This document shows positions 17,676 through 24,990 of a stretch of DNA of 64,000 bases, one piece after another. The stretch comes from Chryseobacterium ginsenosidimutans (lineage in GTDB: Bacteria; Bacteroidota; Bacteroidia; Flavobacteriales; Weeksellaceae): the NCBI RefSeq assembly GCF_030823405.1, contig NZ_JAUSXC010000001.1:3021001-3085000 (forward strand). Direction: 5' to 3'. The notes under the pieces are model-generated. The model ran no database searches. It had not been told where the DNA came from and saw only the letters and a program-made list of their open reading frames with translations. Numbering within the stretch: the first letter of the stretch is position 1; each line of letters starts with the position of its first letter. A program made the position numbers and the translations under genes.

Positions 17676-19082
17676 ATGAAAAAAATCTTCATTATAATTC
17701 CACTCTTTTTGGGTGGATTTTTATTTTCTCAAAAAAAGCCTCAGAAAAAGTCGGTAAAAAAATCTGGCCTCACTGCAAAATTCAATTACCAGGACGAATT
17801 TAAAAAGATCTCAGACGAGATCATGACCAACGGAACCGCCTATGAAAACCTTGGAGAACTGACGAAAGGTGTAGGTTCCCGTTTCAGCGCAACTCCAGGC
17901 TATACAAAAGCCGTAGAATGGGCTGAAAAAAAACTTAAAAGCATCGGAATCGAGATGATCTGGAGACAGGAGGCAAAAGCCCCGGTTTGGATACGGGGAA
18001 GAGAATCTCTGCAGATAAAACCGGCAAATGGAGATTGGAAAAATATCAGAATGCTGTCTTTCGGAAATTCTGAGGGAACAGGCGGAAAAGATCTTACTGG
18101 TGAAATCGTTTTAATCAACAGCACTTCTGAACTTAACGCAATGTCGGTAGGGCAGTTAAAAGACAAAATCGTTTTTGTCAACCTTCCTATGGATCCCAGA
18201 ATTATTAATACCAGTGATTCTTATTTAATTACAGCAAAATCTAAATTAATCTCAGCTTCCGTTATTGCTAAAACAGGAGCAAAAGCCTTAATTATAAGAT
18301 CCTTAACAACTGCGAATGATGATACACCACATGCTAAAATGATTTATTACGAACCGGACGATAAAGTAAAAATTCCTGCTCTCTCGATTGGTGTAAGATC
18401 TGCTGACGAACTTGAAAAGTTATTAAAAAAACAAAAAGTTACGGCAAAACTCAATATGACTGCCGAATCAAAAGGTGATACTACCAACCCGAATATTATT
18501 GCTGAAATTCCGGGTAAAAAAGATTCTAAAGTCATCGTTTTAGGAGCTCAGCTGGACTCCTGGGATTTTGGTGAAGGAGCTATAGATGACGGCACAGGAG
18601 TCACTCAATGTATTGAAGTCTTGAGAACACTGAAGGCATTAGGTTATGAAAATAATCATACCATACGAGTTGTACTTTATGCCAATAGCGAAAATGGCGG
18701 ACAAGGACGGGAAATGTATGCCGCGTATGTAAAAAAGAAAGATGAAAAACATGTTTTTGCGTTGGGAACTGATGCGGGAGGCTATTCTCCAAGAGGATTT
18801 TCATTAGATATGTCTCCACAAAGAAGAAGGCAGATCTTTGAATGGAAAAATTACTTTCTTCCTTACGGCGTTTATGACTTTGACCAGACTGATGCCATTC
18901 AGGATATTTCTCCTTTGAAAAAAATGGACATTCCTTTAGCAGAGCTTGTTGTAGATACTCAGAGATATTTTGATTATCACCATTCTACAGAAGATACTTT
19001 TGATAAAGTAAACAAAAGAGAGCTTCTTTTAGGTGCAGTTGCCATGACACAAATGATCTTTATGATCGATAAAAACTGGTAA
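17676..19082 (+). CDS. M28 family peptidase paralog, probably inactive
   Basis: A 468-residue exported protein (signal peptide ending FLFSQ) of the M28 carboxypeptidase Q-like type: an inserted PA-domain region (residues about 130-260) inside an aminopeptidase fold. Compared with its neighbour at 19084, two key residues are changed: the zinc-ligand His of GGHLDSW is Gln292 (GAQLDSW), and the catalytic base, the first Glu of ANEENG, is Ser338 (ANSENG). The Asp of DDGTG and the C-terminal YHHS His remain. Zinc hydrolysis is therefore unlikely, and a binding or regulatory role is inferred. It ends 1 base before the next gene's ATG. Confidence 0.82.
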   Translation: MKKIFIIIPLFLGGFLFSQKKPQKKSVKKSGLTAKFNYQDEFKKISDEIMTNGTAYENLGELTKGVGSRFSATPGYTKAVEWAEKKLKSIGIEMIWRQEAKAPVWIRGRESLQIKPANGDWKNIRMLSFGNSEGTGGKDLTGEIVLINSTSELNAMSVGQLKDKIVFVNLPMDPRIINTSDSYLITAKSKLISASVIAKTGAKALIIRSLTTANDDTPHAKMIYYEPDDKVKIPALSIGVRSADELEKLLKKQKVTAKLNMTAESKGDTTNPNIIAEIPGKKDSKVIVLGAQLDSWDFGEGAIDDGTGVTQCIEVLRTLKALGYENNHTIRVVLYANSENGGQGREMYAAYVKKKDEKHVFALGTDAGGYSPRGFSLDMSPQRRRQIFEWKNYFLPYGVYDFDQTDAIQDISPLKKMDIPLAELVVDTQRYFDYHHSTEDTFDKVNKRELLLGAVAMTQMIFMIDKNW

Positions 19083-19083
19083 A

Positions 19084-20439
19084 ATGAAAAAAATATTAGG
19101 AACATCATTATTACTTCTTAGCATAGCGGTTTTTAGCCAGACTAAAGAAGATTCTATACAATTCAGCAAAATTTCTACAGAAATATTAAATAACGGAAAA
19201 GGTTATACTGAATTAAGAGATTTAACTAAAAATATCGGTCACCGGTTAAGCGGTTCCGAATCTTATGAAAAAGCCGTAAAATGGGCTGAGCAAAAGCTTC
19301 GTGATGCCGGAGCAGACAAAGTTTGGCTTCAGGAAGTAATGGTTCCGGTCTGGGTAAGAGGAAAAGAATCTTTACAGATCAAAACCTCCAATGGAAAATG
19401 GAAAAGTTTAAAAATGCTTTCTCTCGGAAATTCTGAAGGAACAGGTGGAAAAGATGTTTCAGGAGAAATTATCATGGTGAGATCTATGGAAGAATACGAT
19501 AAACTTTCGCCGGAACAGGTAAAAGACAAAATTGTTTTTTTTAATTATCCTTTCAGCCAGTCTTATATAGAAACTTTCAGAGGATATAGTGATGCTGCGA
19601 AGTACAGAACCACTGCAGCTTCTTTAACCGCTAAAAAAGGTGGAAAGTTTGCGATCATCCGTTCGCTTTCTTCGGCTTTTGATAATGTTCCGCACACAGG
19701 AGCAATGCGTTACAGCGATGATAAAAAAATTCCTGCTGTTGCGATTGGAAACACTACAGCCGATGAATTAGCGGAACTTTTAAAATCACAGAAAATCATC
19801 GCAAAATTGAACTCCAACTGCGGAATGAAAGGCGAGAAACTCTCCCACTCTGTTATCGGTGAAATCACCGGTAAAAAAGATAAAAGCGTCATCGTTGTTG
19901 GCGGACATCTAGATTCGTGGGATGTTGGTGAAGGCGCACATGACGACGGAACAGGAATTGTTCAAAGCATTGAAGTCTTGAGAACCTTCAAAAATCTTGG
20001 AATTAAAAATAATCATACGATCCGAGTTGTCTGTTTTGCGAATGAAGAAAACGGCGTAAAAGGTGGTGTTCAGTACGGAAAAACAGCTAAAGAGAACAAT
20101 GAAAAACATCTTTTTGCCATAGAAACCGATGCCGGAGGTTTTACACCTAGAGGAATTTCTCTGGAAATGGATAACGAAAAGAGAAAGCAGATCCAGAGTT
20201 GGGCAAACCTGTTCCTACCTTACGGAGTTTATGATTTTAAAAATACCTATTCTGGGACAGATCTTTATCCGCTTCATGATATGGGAGTTCCGACTGCAGA
20301 GTTGGTTCCCGATTCCCAACGATATTTCGACATTCATCACACGGAAGAAGATACCTTTGAAAAGGTAAATCGAAGAGAATTGCTGCTTGGAGCAAGTACT
20401 TTGACGCAGATTATTTATATGGTTGATAAGAATTGGTAA
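19084..20439 (+). CDS. M28 family zinc peptidase (carboxypeptidase Q-like)
   Basis: A 451-residue exported peptidase with signal peptide (MKKILGTSLLLLSIAVFSQ). The co-catalytic site is intact: His275 in GGHLDSW, Asp in GAHDDGTG, the Glu pair 321-322 in ANEENG, Asp in ETDAGG and His in FDIHHTEED. A PA-type insertion precedes the site. It is a close paralog of the upstream gene and probably arose by tandem duplication. It likely trims dipeptides or N-terminal residues in the periplasm. Co-transcription with the inactive copy is implied by the 1-base gap. Confidence 0.88.
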   Translation: MKKILGTSLLLLSIAVFSQTKEDSIQFSKISTEILNNGKGYTELRDLTKNIGHRLSGSESYEKAVKWAEQKLRDAGADKVWLQEVMVPVWVRGKESLQIKTSNGKWKSLKMLSLGNSEGTGGKDVSGEIIMVRSMEEYDKLSPEQVKDKIVFFNYPFSQSYIETFRGYSDAAKYRTTAASLTAKKGGKFAIIRSLSSAFDNVPHTGAMRYSDDKKIPAVAIGNTTADELAELLKSQKIIAKLNSNCGMKGEKLSHSVIGEITGKKDKSVIVVGGHLDSWDVGEGAHDDGTGIVQSIEVLRTFKNLGIKNNHTIRVVCFANEENGVKGGVQYGKTAKENNEKHLFAIETDAGGFTPRGISLEMDNEKRKQIQSWANLFLPYGVYDFKNTYSGTDLYPLHDMGVPTAELVPDSQRYFDIHHTEEDTFEKVNRRELLLGASTLTQIIYMVDKNW

Positions 20440-20448
20440 GATAAAAAG

Positions 20449-20484
20449 AACCCGCTGCCAAAAATTTCGGCGGCGGGCTTTTTT
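20449..20484 (+). terminator. Terminator of the M28 pair
   Basis: GC-rich stem CCCGCTGCC/GGCGGCGGG with one wobble pair, followed by a run of T. Confidence 0.8.
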
Positions 20485-20522
20485 TAATATAGTAGCTTTC
20501 TTAGACGTTTTTAAATTATAAA

Positions 20523-21014
20523 CTATTTCAACAATTCATCAAGTTTATCAACCATTTTCTTAAACTCGATTTCATCGAAACTAATAGAAGTATACACCAC
20601 ATTACCTTTTTTATCTATTATATAATTTCTTGGAATATATTCTTTTGCAAAAAGGCTGTACACAGACCTGTCTTCGTCAGGGTAGATCGGAAGAGTAAAA
20701 CCTTTCTTCGCTTTAAATTCTGTAATTTCACTTTGGGAATGCTCTCGTCCTATTACCAGTAAAGAAAACTTTTTATTGTCTTTATACTTTTCCCATATTT
20801 CTTTTTGTAGATGAGGAAGTTCTTTCATACATGGACCACACCACGTTGCAAAAAAGTTGATAAGAACAATTTTTCCTTTTAGATTGGATGATTTTAAAAT
20901 ACCATTCTCCGTTTTAACGGTAAATTTGGGAAGCAGTTGATTTTCTTTAATTTCCTGACCGAATACAAAAGCTGTAACCGCAAGAAAAGATAAAATTAAA
21001 AATTTTTTTTTCAT
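20523..21014 (-). CDS. TlpA-like exported thioredoxin
   Basis: A 163-residue periplasmic thiol-disulfide protein with signal peptide (MKKKFLILSFLAVTAFVFGQ) and active site FFATWCGPCMKELPHL. The cis-Pro region is FAKEYIPRNYIID. The family serves in cytochrome c maturation or general disulfide reduction, and the precise partner is unknown. The start MKKKFL at 21014 is preferred to an upstream in-frame start because the residues before it would bury the signal peptide. It marks the left border of the accessory region. Confidence 0.88.
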   Translation of the reverse strand: MKKKFLILSFLAVTAFVFGQEIKENQLLPKFTVKTENGILKSSNLKGKIVLINFFATWCGPCMKELPHLQKEIWEKYKDNKKFSLLVIGREHSQSEITEFKAKKGFTLPIYPDEDRSVYSLFAKEYIPRNYIIDKKGNVVYTSISFDEIEFKKMVDKLDELLK

Positions 21015-21167
21015 AGTTTGTATTGTAGTAAATAGAACCACCAAACGGCGGCCTTATTTTATTGTTACAATTTAATTAGGGCAATTGTGAACAGGTTATG
21101 ATAAAAACAGTCTTTATCATTTATGAATAGTTTCATTATTGTTTATCTGTTCTATTGCTCCTTTTAT

Positions 21168-21480
21168 TTACTTAGGAATATTACTATTATCAATTATTCC
21201 TCTTACATACCAAAATTCAATTTTCTCAACAGGCAAATTTTTATAAAAATTTATTGCATCTATATTCCAAAACCAATAATGTTGATTAAAAATAATATTG
21301 CATTTGACAATGTTCACAAAGGTTGTCCATAATAATTTTTTTTATTTGGAATGATATATTTTACTCATTGTCATTATAAAAATTTGGATAATTGATCATG
21401 TTTATCGGTTTGGCTATCTGTGACTGACTTTTACAACTCAGAGATAAAAGCGCTAATAATAAAACAATATACTTTTTCAT
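21168..21480 (-). pseudogene. Decayed lipoprotein gene sharing the DUF6705-like signal peptide
   Basis: An ATG at 21480, touching the TAG of the upstream gene, opens a 39-codon ORF whose first 22 residues (MKKYIVLLLALLSLSCKSQSQI) nearly copy the signal peptide and lipobox of the 21481 gene. It then diverges and stops at 21361. Past that stop two other frames carry coding-like text: YIIPNKKNYYGQP, then FVNIVKCNIIFNQHYWFW and onward to EKIEFWYVRGI, with stop at 21168. Two single-base shifts would join all three into about 104 residues. The 5' end lies inside a 600-bp-period repeat, so the gene looks like a recombinant relic. The 39-residue lipopeptide itself could still be made. Confidence 0.5.
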
Positions 21481-22217
21481 CTATTGCTTTATAAAAATAT
21501 AATTACCCACTGGTAATTTGAAACCCTCCGGCGGTGTAGTACCATACTCATACATAATACTGCCTGCTATAAGCTCCATTTTTAAGGCTTCTTGTCCGTT
21601 TACTGTAATTTTTCTTAAAACTATTCTGCCAGAGTTCGCTTTATCAGGTTCACTATATGTTAATTGAAGCCTTAGTTCATTTGCTGCACATTCAGGACAT
21701 TTAGGATAAAAGTTTTTATCAAATAAGTGGTTGCCCCAAATAGGGTATAGAGCAGGATTAACAAAAGAAGTGTTGTTAATATAAGATAGTGTATTTACTT
21801 TGGTAACCCCATTTTCTTTATATTCTACACCTCCCACGATAACGTCCTCATATCTTTTACCATCGTAGAATTTTATTTTTTTGGTTAAAACCATTTTGAT
21901 GTACCTACTGCCGGAACTATATATCCATGTTCCTGTATAAGGATCTAACAAATTGTTAATGTCTTTATAATAAGTATCGGTTATAGGTCTTCCATCATAG
22001 TCTAAGATATTTACAATCTGTGACTGGCTTTTACAACTCAGAAATAAAATTGTCAATAATAAAACAATATACTTTTTCATCTATTGCTTTATAAAAATAT
22101 AATTACCCACTGGTAATTTGAAACCCTCCGGCGGTGTAGTACCATACTCATACATAATACTGCCTGCTATAAGTTCCATTTTTAAGGCTTCTTGTCCGTT
22201 TACTGTAATTTTTCTTA
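21417..22217. repeat. Direct repeat of about 200 bp with 600-bp period
   Basis: Bases 21417-21617 and 22017-22217 are nearly identical: about 136 bp after each gene junction differ at one position, and about 63 bp before it differ at a few. Each copy spans the 3' end of one DUF6705-like gene, the TAG-ATG junction and the signal-peptide coding start of the next gene. The 400 bp between the copies are much more divergent. This is the mark of recent unequal crossing-over or gene conversion. Confidence 0.85.
21481..22080 (-). CDS. DUF6705-like lipoprotein (copy 1)
   Basis: A 199-residue lipoprotein with lipobox LFLSC at residues 12-16. The body reads KDINNLLDPYTGTWIYSSG, then a lysine-rich strand, DVIVGGVEYKENG and NTLSYINN, a pattern I recall for Chryseobacterium DUF6705 proteins. 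The CPECAANE segment has paired cysteines. The last 46 residues (from about VLRKITVNGQEALKM) are identical to copy 2. The start ATG abuts the TAG of copy 2. Function is unknown; lipocalin-like beta structure is likely from the alternating pattern. Confidence 0.78.
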   Translation of the reverse strand: MKKYIVLLLTILFLSCKSQSQIVNILDYDGRPITDTYYKDINNLLDPYTGTWIYSSGSRYIKMVLTKKIKFYDGKRYEDVIVGGVEYKENGVTKVNTLSYINNTSFVNPALYPIWGNHLFDKNFYPKCPECAANELRLQLTYSEPDKANSGRIVLRKITVNGQEALKMELIAGSIMYEYGTTPPEGFKLPVGNYIFIKQ

Positions 22218-22677
22218 GAACCATCCTTCCAGAATTTGCTTTGCCTGGCTCCTCATAACTTAATCTTAGTCTAAGTTCATTAGGTCCACACTCGGGACAT
22301 TTAGGATAAAAATTTTTATTAAATAATGCATTGCCAGCAATAGGATATCTCATTGAATTAACATAGTTGTTATTTATTTCAGACATCGTATTTACTATTG
22401 TCACATTGTTCTGTTTGTATTCTACACCGCCAATAATAACGTCTTCATAGTATTTGGTATTGTAATGTTTTATTTTTTTTGTAAGTATAAGTTTAATAGA
22501 TCGGTTACCATTGATATAAATCCATGTACCGGCGTAAGGATCGAGAAGATTATTTACGTCTTTGTAATAAGCATCTGTAAGATGATATCCATCATCTTCC
22601 AGAATGTCAATAATCTGCGACTGGCTTTTATATTCTAAAAATAAAAATGTTAGAAGTACAATAAAATATTTATTCAT
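22081..22677 (-). CDS. DUF6705-like lipoprotein (copy 2)
   Basis: A 198-residue paralog of the downstream gene, with the same layout: YKDVNNLLDPYAGTWIYING, DVIIGGVEYKQNN and CPECGPNE, and an identical C-terminus. In its signal peptide the lipobox cysteine is replaced by tyrosine (FLEYKSQSQ where copy 1 has FLSCKSQSQ), so copy 2 is probably secreted rather than lipid-anchored. It follows the 22693 lipoprotein gene by 15 bases and begins the tandem series. Confidence 0.78.
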   Translation of the reverse strand: MNKYFIVLLTFLFLEYKSQSQIIDILEDDGYHLTDAYYKDVNNLLDPYAGTWIYINGNRSIKLILTKKIKHYNTKYYEDVIIGGVEYKQNNVTIVNTMSEINNNYVNSMRYPIAGNALFNKNFYPKCPECGPNELRLRLSYEEPGKANSGRMVLRKITVNGQEALKMELIAGSIMYEYGTTPPEGFKLPVGNYIFIKQ

Positions 22678-22692
22678 AATATGTGATTTTAA

Positions 22693-24159
22693 TTAGTTAC
22701 AAGGTTTAGGAGTTACAATACCGTTTTCTATTATCAGCTTATCCCATGTAGTAACATTTTCATCCGCTTTATACAAAGATATTCCAAAGTTAGCAAAACG
22801 ATCTAAAAATGTTTTTTCTCTTTCAGGATAATTTTTGGTGTATAATTTTGTTAAATCATCATCCATTATTTTAGCAATATTTACCGATGTCATTCCAGCT
22901 AAGTCCGGTATATTTTGTATGGCATCGTTTTGAAGTGCATCATATAATGTATTGGGATCATCAATTTTTATTGCATATACCTGATTTTGTCCATTATCGT
23001 CTTTACAGACCAACACCATCACCACTTTATCAATATTTTCATCATTGGTCTCCGAATAATACTGATAGAGTGCCTTCATATCTTTCCAGCTAAACATTGG
23101 CACCAATCCCGGATAATAATGAGTATGGATACTTCCATATACCGGCCCACCTCTTCCTGTGAATACTTCTGTATTGGTACTCTGGGTGTTTTCCTGGTTT
23201 TCATAGACATCGGGGGATGTATTGGGGGTGGGGTTAGGATATTTTATAAGCGTTTTTCCAAATTCTACGGTTTCCCCCAACTTTCCCTGCAGATAGGTAA
23301 TGGCAGGTTTTATATTTGTTTTTGCAGGTTTATAGAGGTCTTTCAGGGCTTCGCACGGATCCGGAGGATAGATGTAAATATCTCCTATGCTTCCCCCGAC
23401 ATAAGGCCCGGTAGTTCCTACCGTTCCCACACTTCCTCCGCTTCCCTGCGTACTGCAGTTATCGTACATGGTGTATACATAATGCCCGCCAACTCCCGGT
23501 AGTGCCATACCCAGATGTTCCCAATAGATGCAGGCGTCGCCATCCATAAAGGTATGATCTCCCGATTCGCAGTTAGTACCCGGCTCTTCTACCCATACCG
23601 TAGTCACACCCATACAGACATTACTGGCGATCTTCCCGAAAATTTCACCTTCTTTTTTTATCCCCAGCGGGATGATCTTTAGATTTTTTTCGATAAGATC
23701 GCGCATCTCCGGAGCAGAAGAAAACCTTCCTTTCTGATATTCCTGGTTATACTGTACGAGATACGTGTAGAGGCTGCCGTCTCCTTTATCGGTGACCAGC
23801 AGGTTTTCCAGAAGATCATTTTCCTGCTCCCGCTGTACCCTGAAGGTGTAGCATTTCATCCCCGTGTTGTCTTCCACCAGCATAAACTCTTCTGTATTTA
23901 CAGTAAAGCCTTCCTTATCATCGGTATAAATCTTCGCCGAACTGTTTTTACCGGTATAGGTAACAGATTGCAGGGTTTGGGACAGCGACGGCACCCTGTC
24001 TATATCTCTCCGATGGAGGGTTTTGGAGGTAATGCCACTATAAGAAGGTTTGTCGTTTTCTGTACCCAGGTACAGGTCTTCATTCCTGCAAGATTGCAGC
24101 ATACAGCCAAAGACTGTCAATAGAAAAAGCCACGAAATATTTTTTCTCATCATGATCAT
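22693..24159 (-). CDS. Large lipoprotein with JAB/MPN-like metal-site motif
   Basis: A 488-residue product with lipobox MLQSC about residue 24. A middle low-complexity Gly/Ser/Thr/Pro stretch (residues about 240-270) separates two parts. The C-terminal part contains GSIHTHYYPGLVPMFSWKD, close to the JAMM signature HxHx(7)SxxD but with nine spacer residues, and VEFGKTLI upstream could supply the glutamate. Similar domains occur in flavobacterial lipoproteins near conflict genes. Whether it binds zinc or cuts anything is unknown. The first methionine may be M1, M3 or M4. It starts the leftward operon and is divergent from the XRE gene. Confidence 0.62.
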   Translation of the reverse strand: MIMMRKNISWLFLLTVFGCMLQSCRNEDLYLGTENDKPSYSGITSKTLHRRDIDRVPSLSQTLQSVTYTGKNSSAKIYTDDKEGFTVNTEEFMLVEDNTGMKCYTFRVQREQENDLLENLLVTDKGDGSLYTYLVQYNQEYQKGRFSSAPEMRDLIEKNLKIIPLGIKKEGEIFGKIASNVCMGVTTVWVEEPGTNCESGDHTFMDGDACIYWEHLGMALPGVGGHYVYTMYDNCSTQGSGGSVGTVGTTGPYVGGSIGDIYIYPPDPCEALKDLYKPAKTNIKPAITYLQGKLGETVEFGKTLIKYPNPTPNTSPDVYENQENTQSTNTEVFTGRGGPVYGSIHTHYYPGLVPMFSWKDMKALYQYYSETNDENIDKVVMVLVCKDDNGQNQVYAIKIDDPNTLYDALQNDAIQNIPDLAGMTSVNIAKIMDDDLTKLYTKNYPEREKTFLDRFANFGISLYKADENVTTWDKLIIENGIVTPKPCN

Positions 24160-24298
24160 TTTGTTTTTTTTAATTGTTAAATATATCCTTTACTACTATA
24201 GATGCATTATTTTATCTTTCGGTTGGAAAAGATTTAAAAAAAATTTTAATCTATATGTAAACAGGGGCAAAACTATTATTTATTTTTTCTCAACATCA

Positions 24299-24331
24299 TA
24301 AGAATTTTTATATTTTTGATAAAAATTCTTA
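24299..24331. promoter_or_regulatory. Inverted-repeat operator with embedded promoter upstream of XRE gene
   Basis: A perfect 13-bp inverted repeat, TAAGAATTTTTAT (24299-24311) and its complement (24319-24331), ends 4 bases before the XRE ATG at 24336. The loop carries the -7 element TATTTTTG (24311-24318). A protein dimer on the repeat would block the promoter, so autoregulation by the XRE protein is the simplest reading. It could instead act as an RNA hairpin only if transcription starts further upstream. Confidence 0.55.
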
Positions 24332-24335
24332 TAAA

Positions 24336-24713
24336 ATGAGTATAGGTACAAGGGTAAGGCAATACAGGGAAGCAAAGAACTGGTCTCAGGAAGATCTGGC
24401 GGTGCGTCTAGATACTACACAGACCACGATATCCAATATAGAATCTGATAAAAACATTCCCAATTCTTTACTGCTGAACAAAATTGCTCAGGAACTGGAA
24501 GTTGATATTAATGATATTTTAAATGATGCTTCTACAATTATTACTGATAATGAATTTAATGATCAATCGGTAGCTAATGTAAATCAATATAATCCTGTTT
24601 TCAATATACAATCTCCTGAAATGCTTGAAACGATATTGAAAAATCAGGAACAGATTGCAAAATTAATGGAAGTACAAAGTAAACTGATAGAAAGTTTACT
24701 GAAGAAAGGCTAA
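24336..24713 (+). CDS. XRE-family helix-turn-helix regulator
   Basis: A 125-residue product: HTH_3 domain in residues 1-62 (VRQYREAKNWSQEDLAVRLD, TQTTISNIESD), an Asp/Asn-rich linker, and a C-terminal helix (SPEMLETILKNQEQIAKLMEV) likely to form a coiled coil. The same layout is seen at 9482-9850. Its promoter is inside an inverted repeat, suggesting self-control, and it is divergent from the 22693 lipoprotein operon. The palindrome array begins 18 bases after its stop, followed by the DUF6261 gene on the same strand. Confidence 0.85.
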   Translation: MSIGTRVRQYREAKNWSQEDLAVRLDTTQTTISNIESDKNIPNSLLLNKIAQELEVDINDILNDASTIITDNEFNDQSVANVNQYNPVFNIQSPEMLETILKNQEQIAKLMEVQSKLIESLLKKG

Positions 24714-24730
24714 AACTTTTGGTTTGCCCT

Positions 24731-24912
24731 GTCGGAAGTTTCCGAAAGCCTCCCTCTGTTCCGGTTCCCTCCGTCGGAAGTTCCGACGACCTGAAACAGT
24801 TTTGGTTTGCCCCGTCGGAGATCTCCGAAAGCTTCCCTGAGTATTGGTTCTCACCGTCGGAAGTTCCGATGATAAGAACCACTTAAAGTCTGCCGTCGGA
24901 GATTCCCCGACG
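24731..24912 (+). repeat. Array of five palindromes spaced about 41 bp
   Basis: Five dyads centred near 24738, 24780, 24822, 24863 and 24903: TCGGAAGTTTCCGA, CGTCGGAAGTTCCGACG, TCGGAGATCTCCGA, TCGGAAGTTCCGA and CGTCGG-N7-CCGACG. The intervals are 42, 42, 41 and 40 bp, and the flanks also repeat (TTGGTTTGCC before units 1 and 3, GAAAGC-TCCCT after them), giving an 82-bp higher-order unit. Units 1, 2 and 4 have GGAA/TTCC arms, while unit 3 has GGAG/CTCC, so both sides of the stem changed together. The array fills the gap between the XRE and DUF6261 genes. Confidence 0.85.
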
Positions 24913-24990
24913 ATAGGATAAAAAAATCATCCGCAGAATCAGCACGACACTGATGACCTGCAGGAGATAAAATATTATTAAATAACACTT

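Noticed and set aside
21123..21332. 69-codon plus-strand ORF
   Set aside because: Opposite the relic lipoprotein gene, whose minus-strand frames look more protein-like.
22987..23502. 171-codon plus-strand ORF
   Set aside because: Antisense shadow of the 488-residue lipoprotein; Cys/His/Ile-rich translation is typical of shadows.
24731..24912. CRISPR array reading of the palindromes
   Set aside because: Repeats are short (13-19 bases), differ from unit to unit, the intervening sequences are partly alike, and no cas genes are present.
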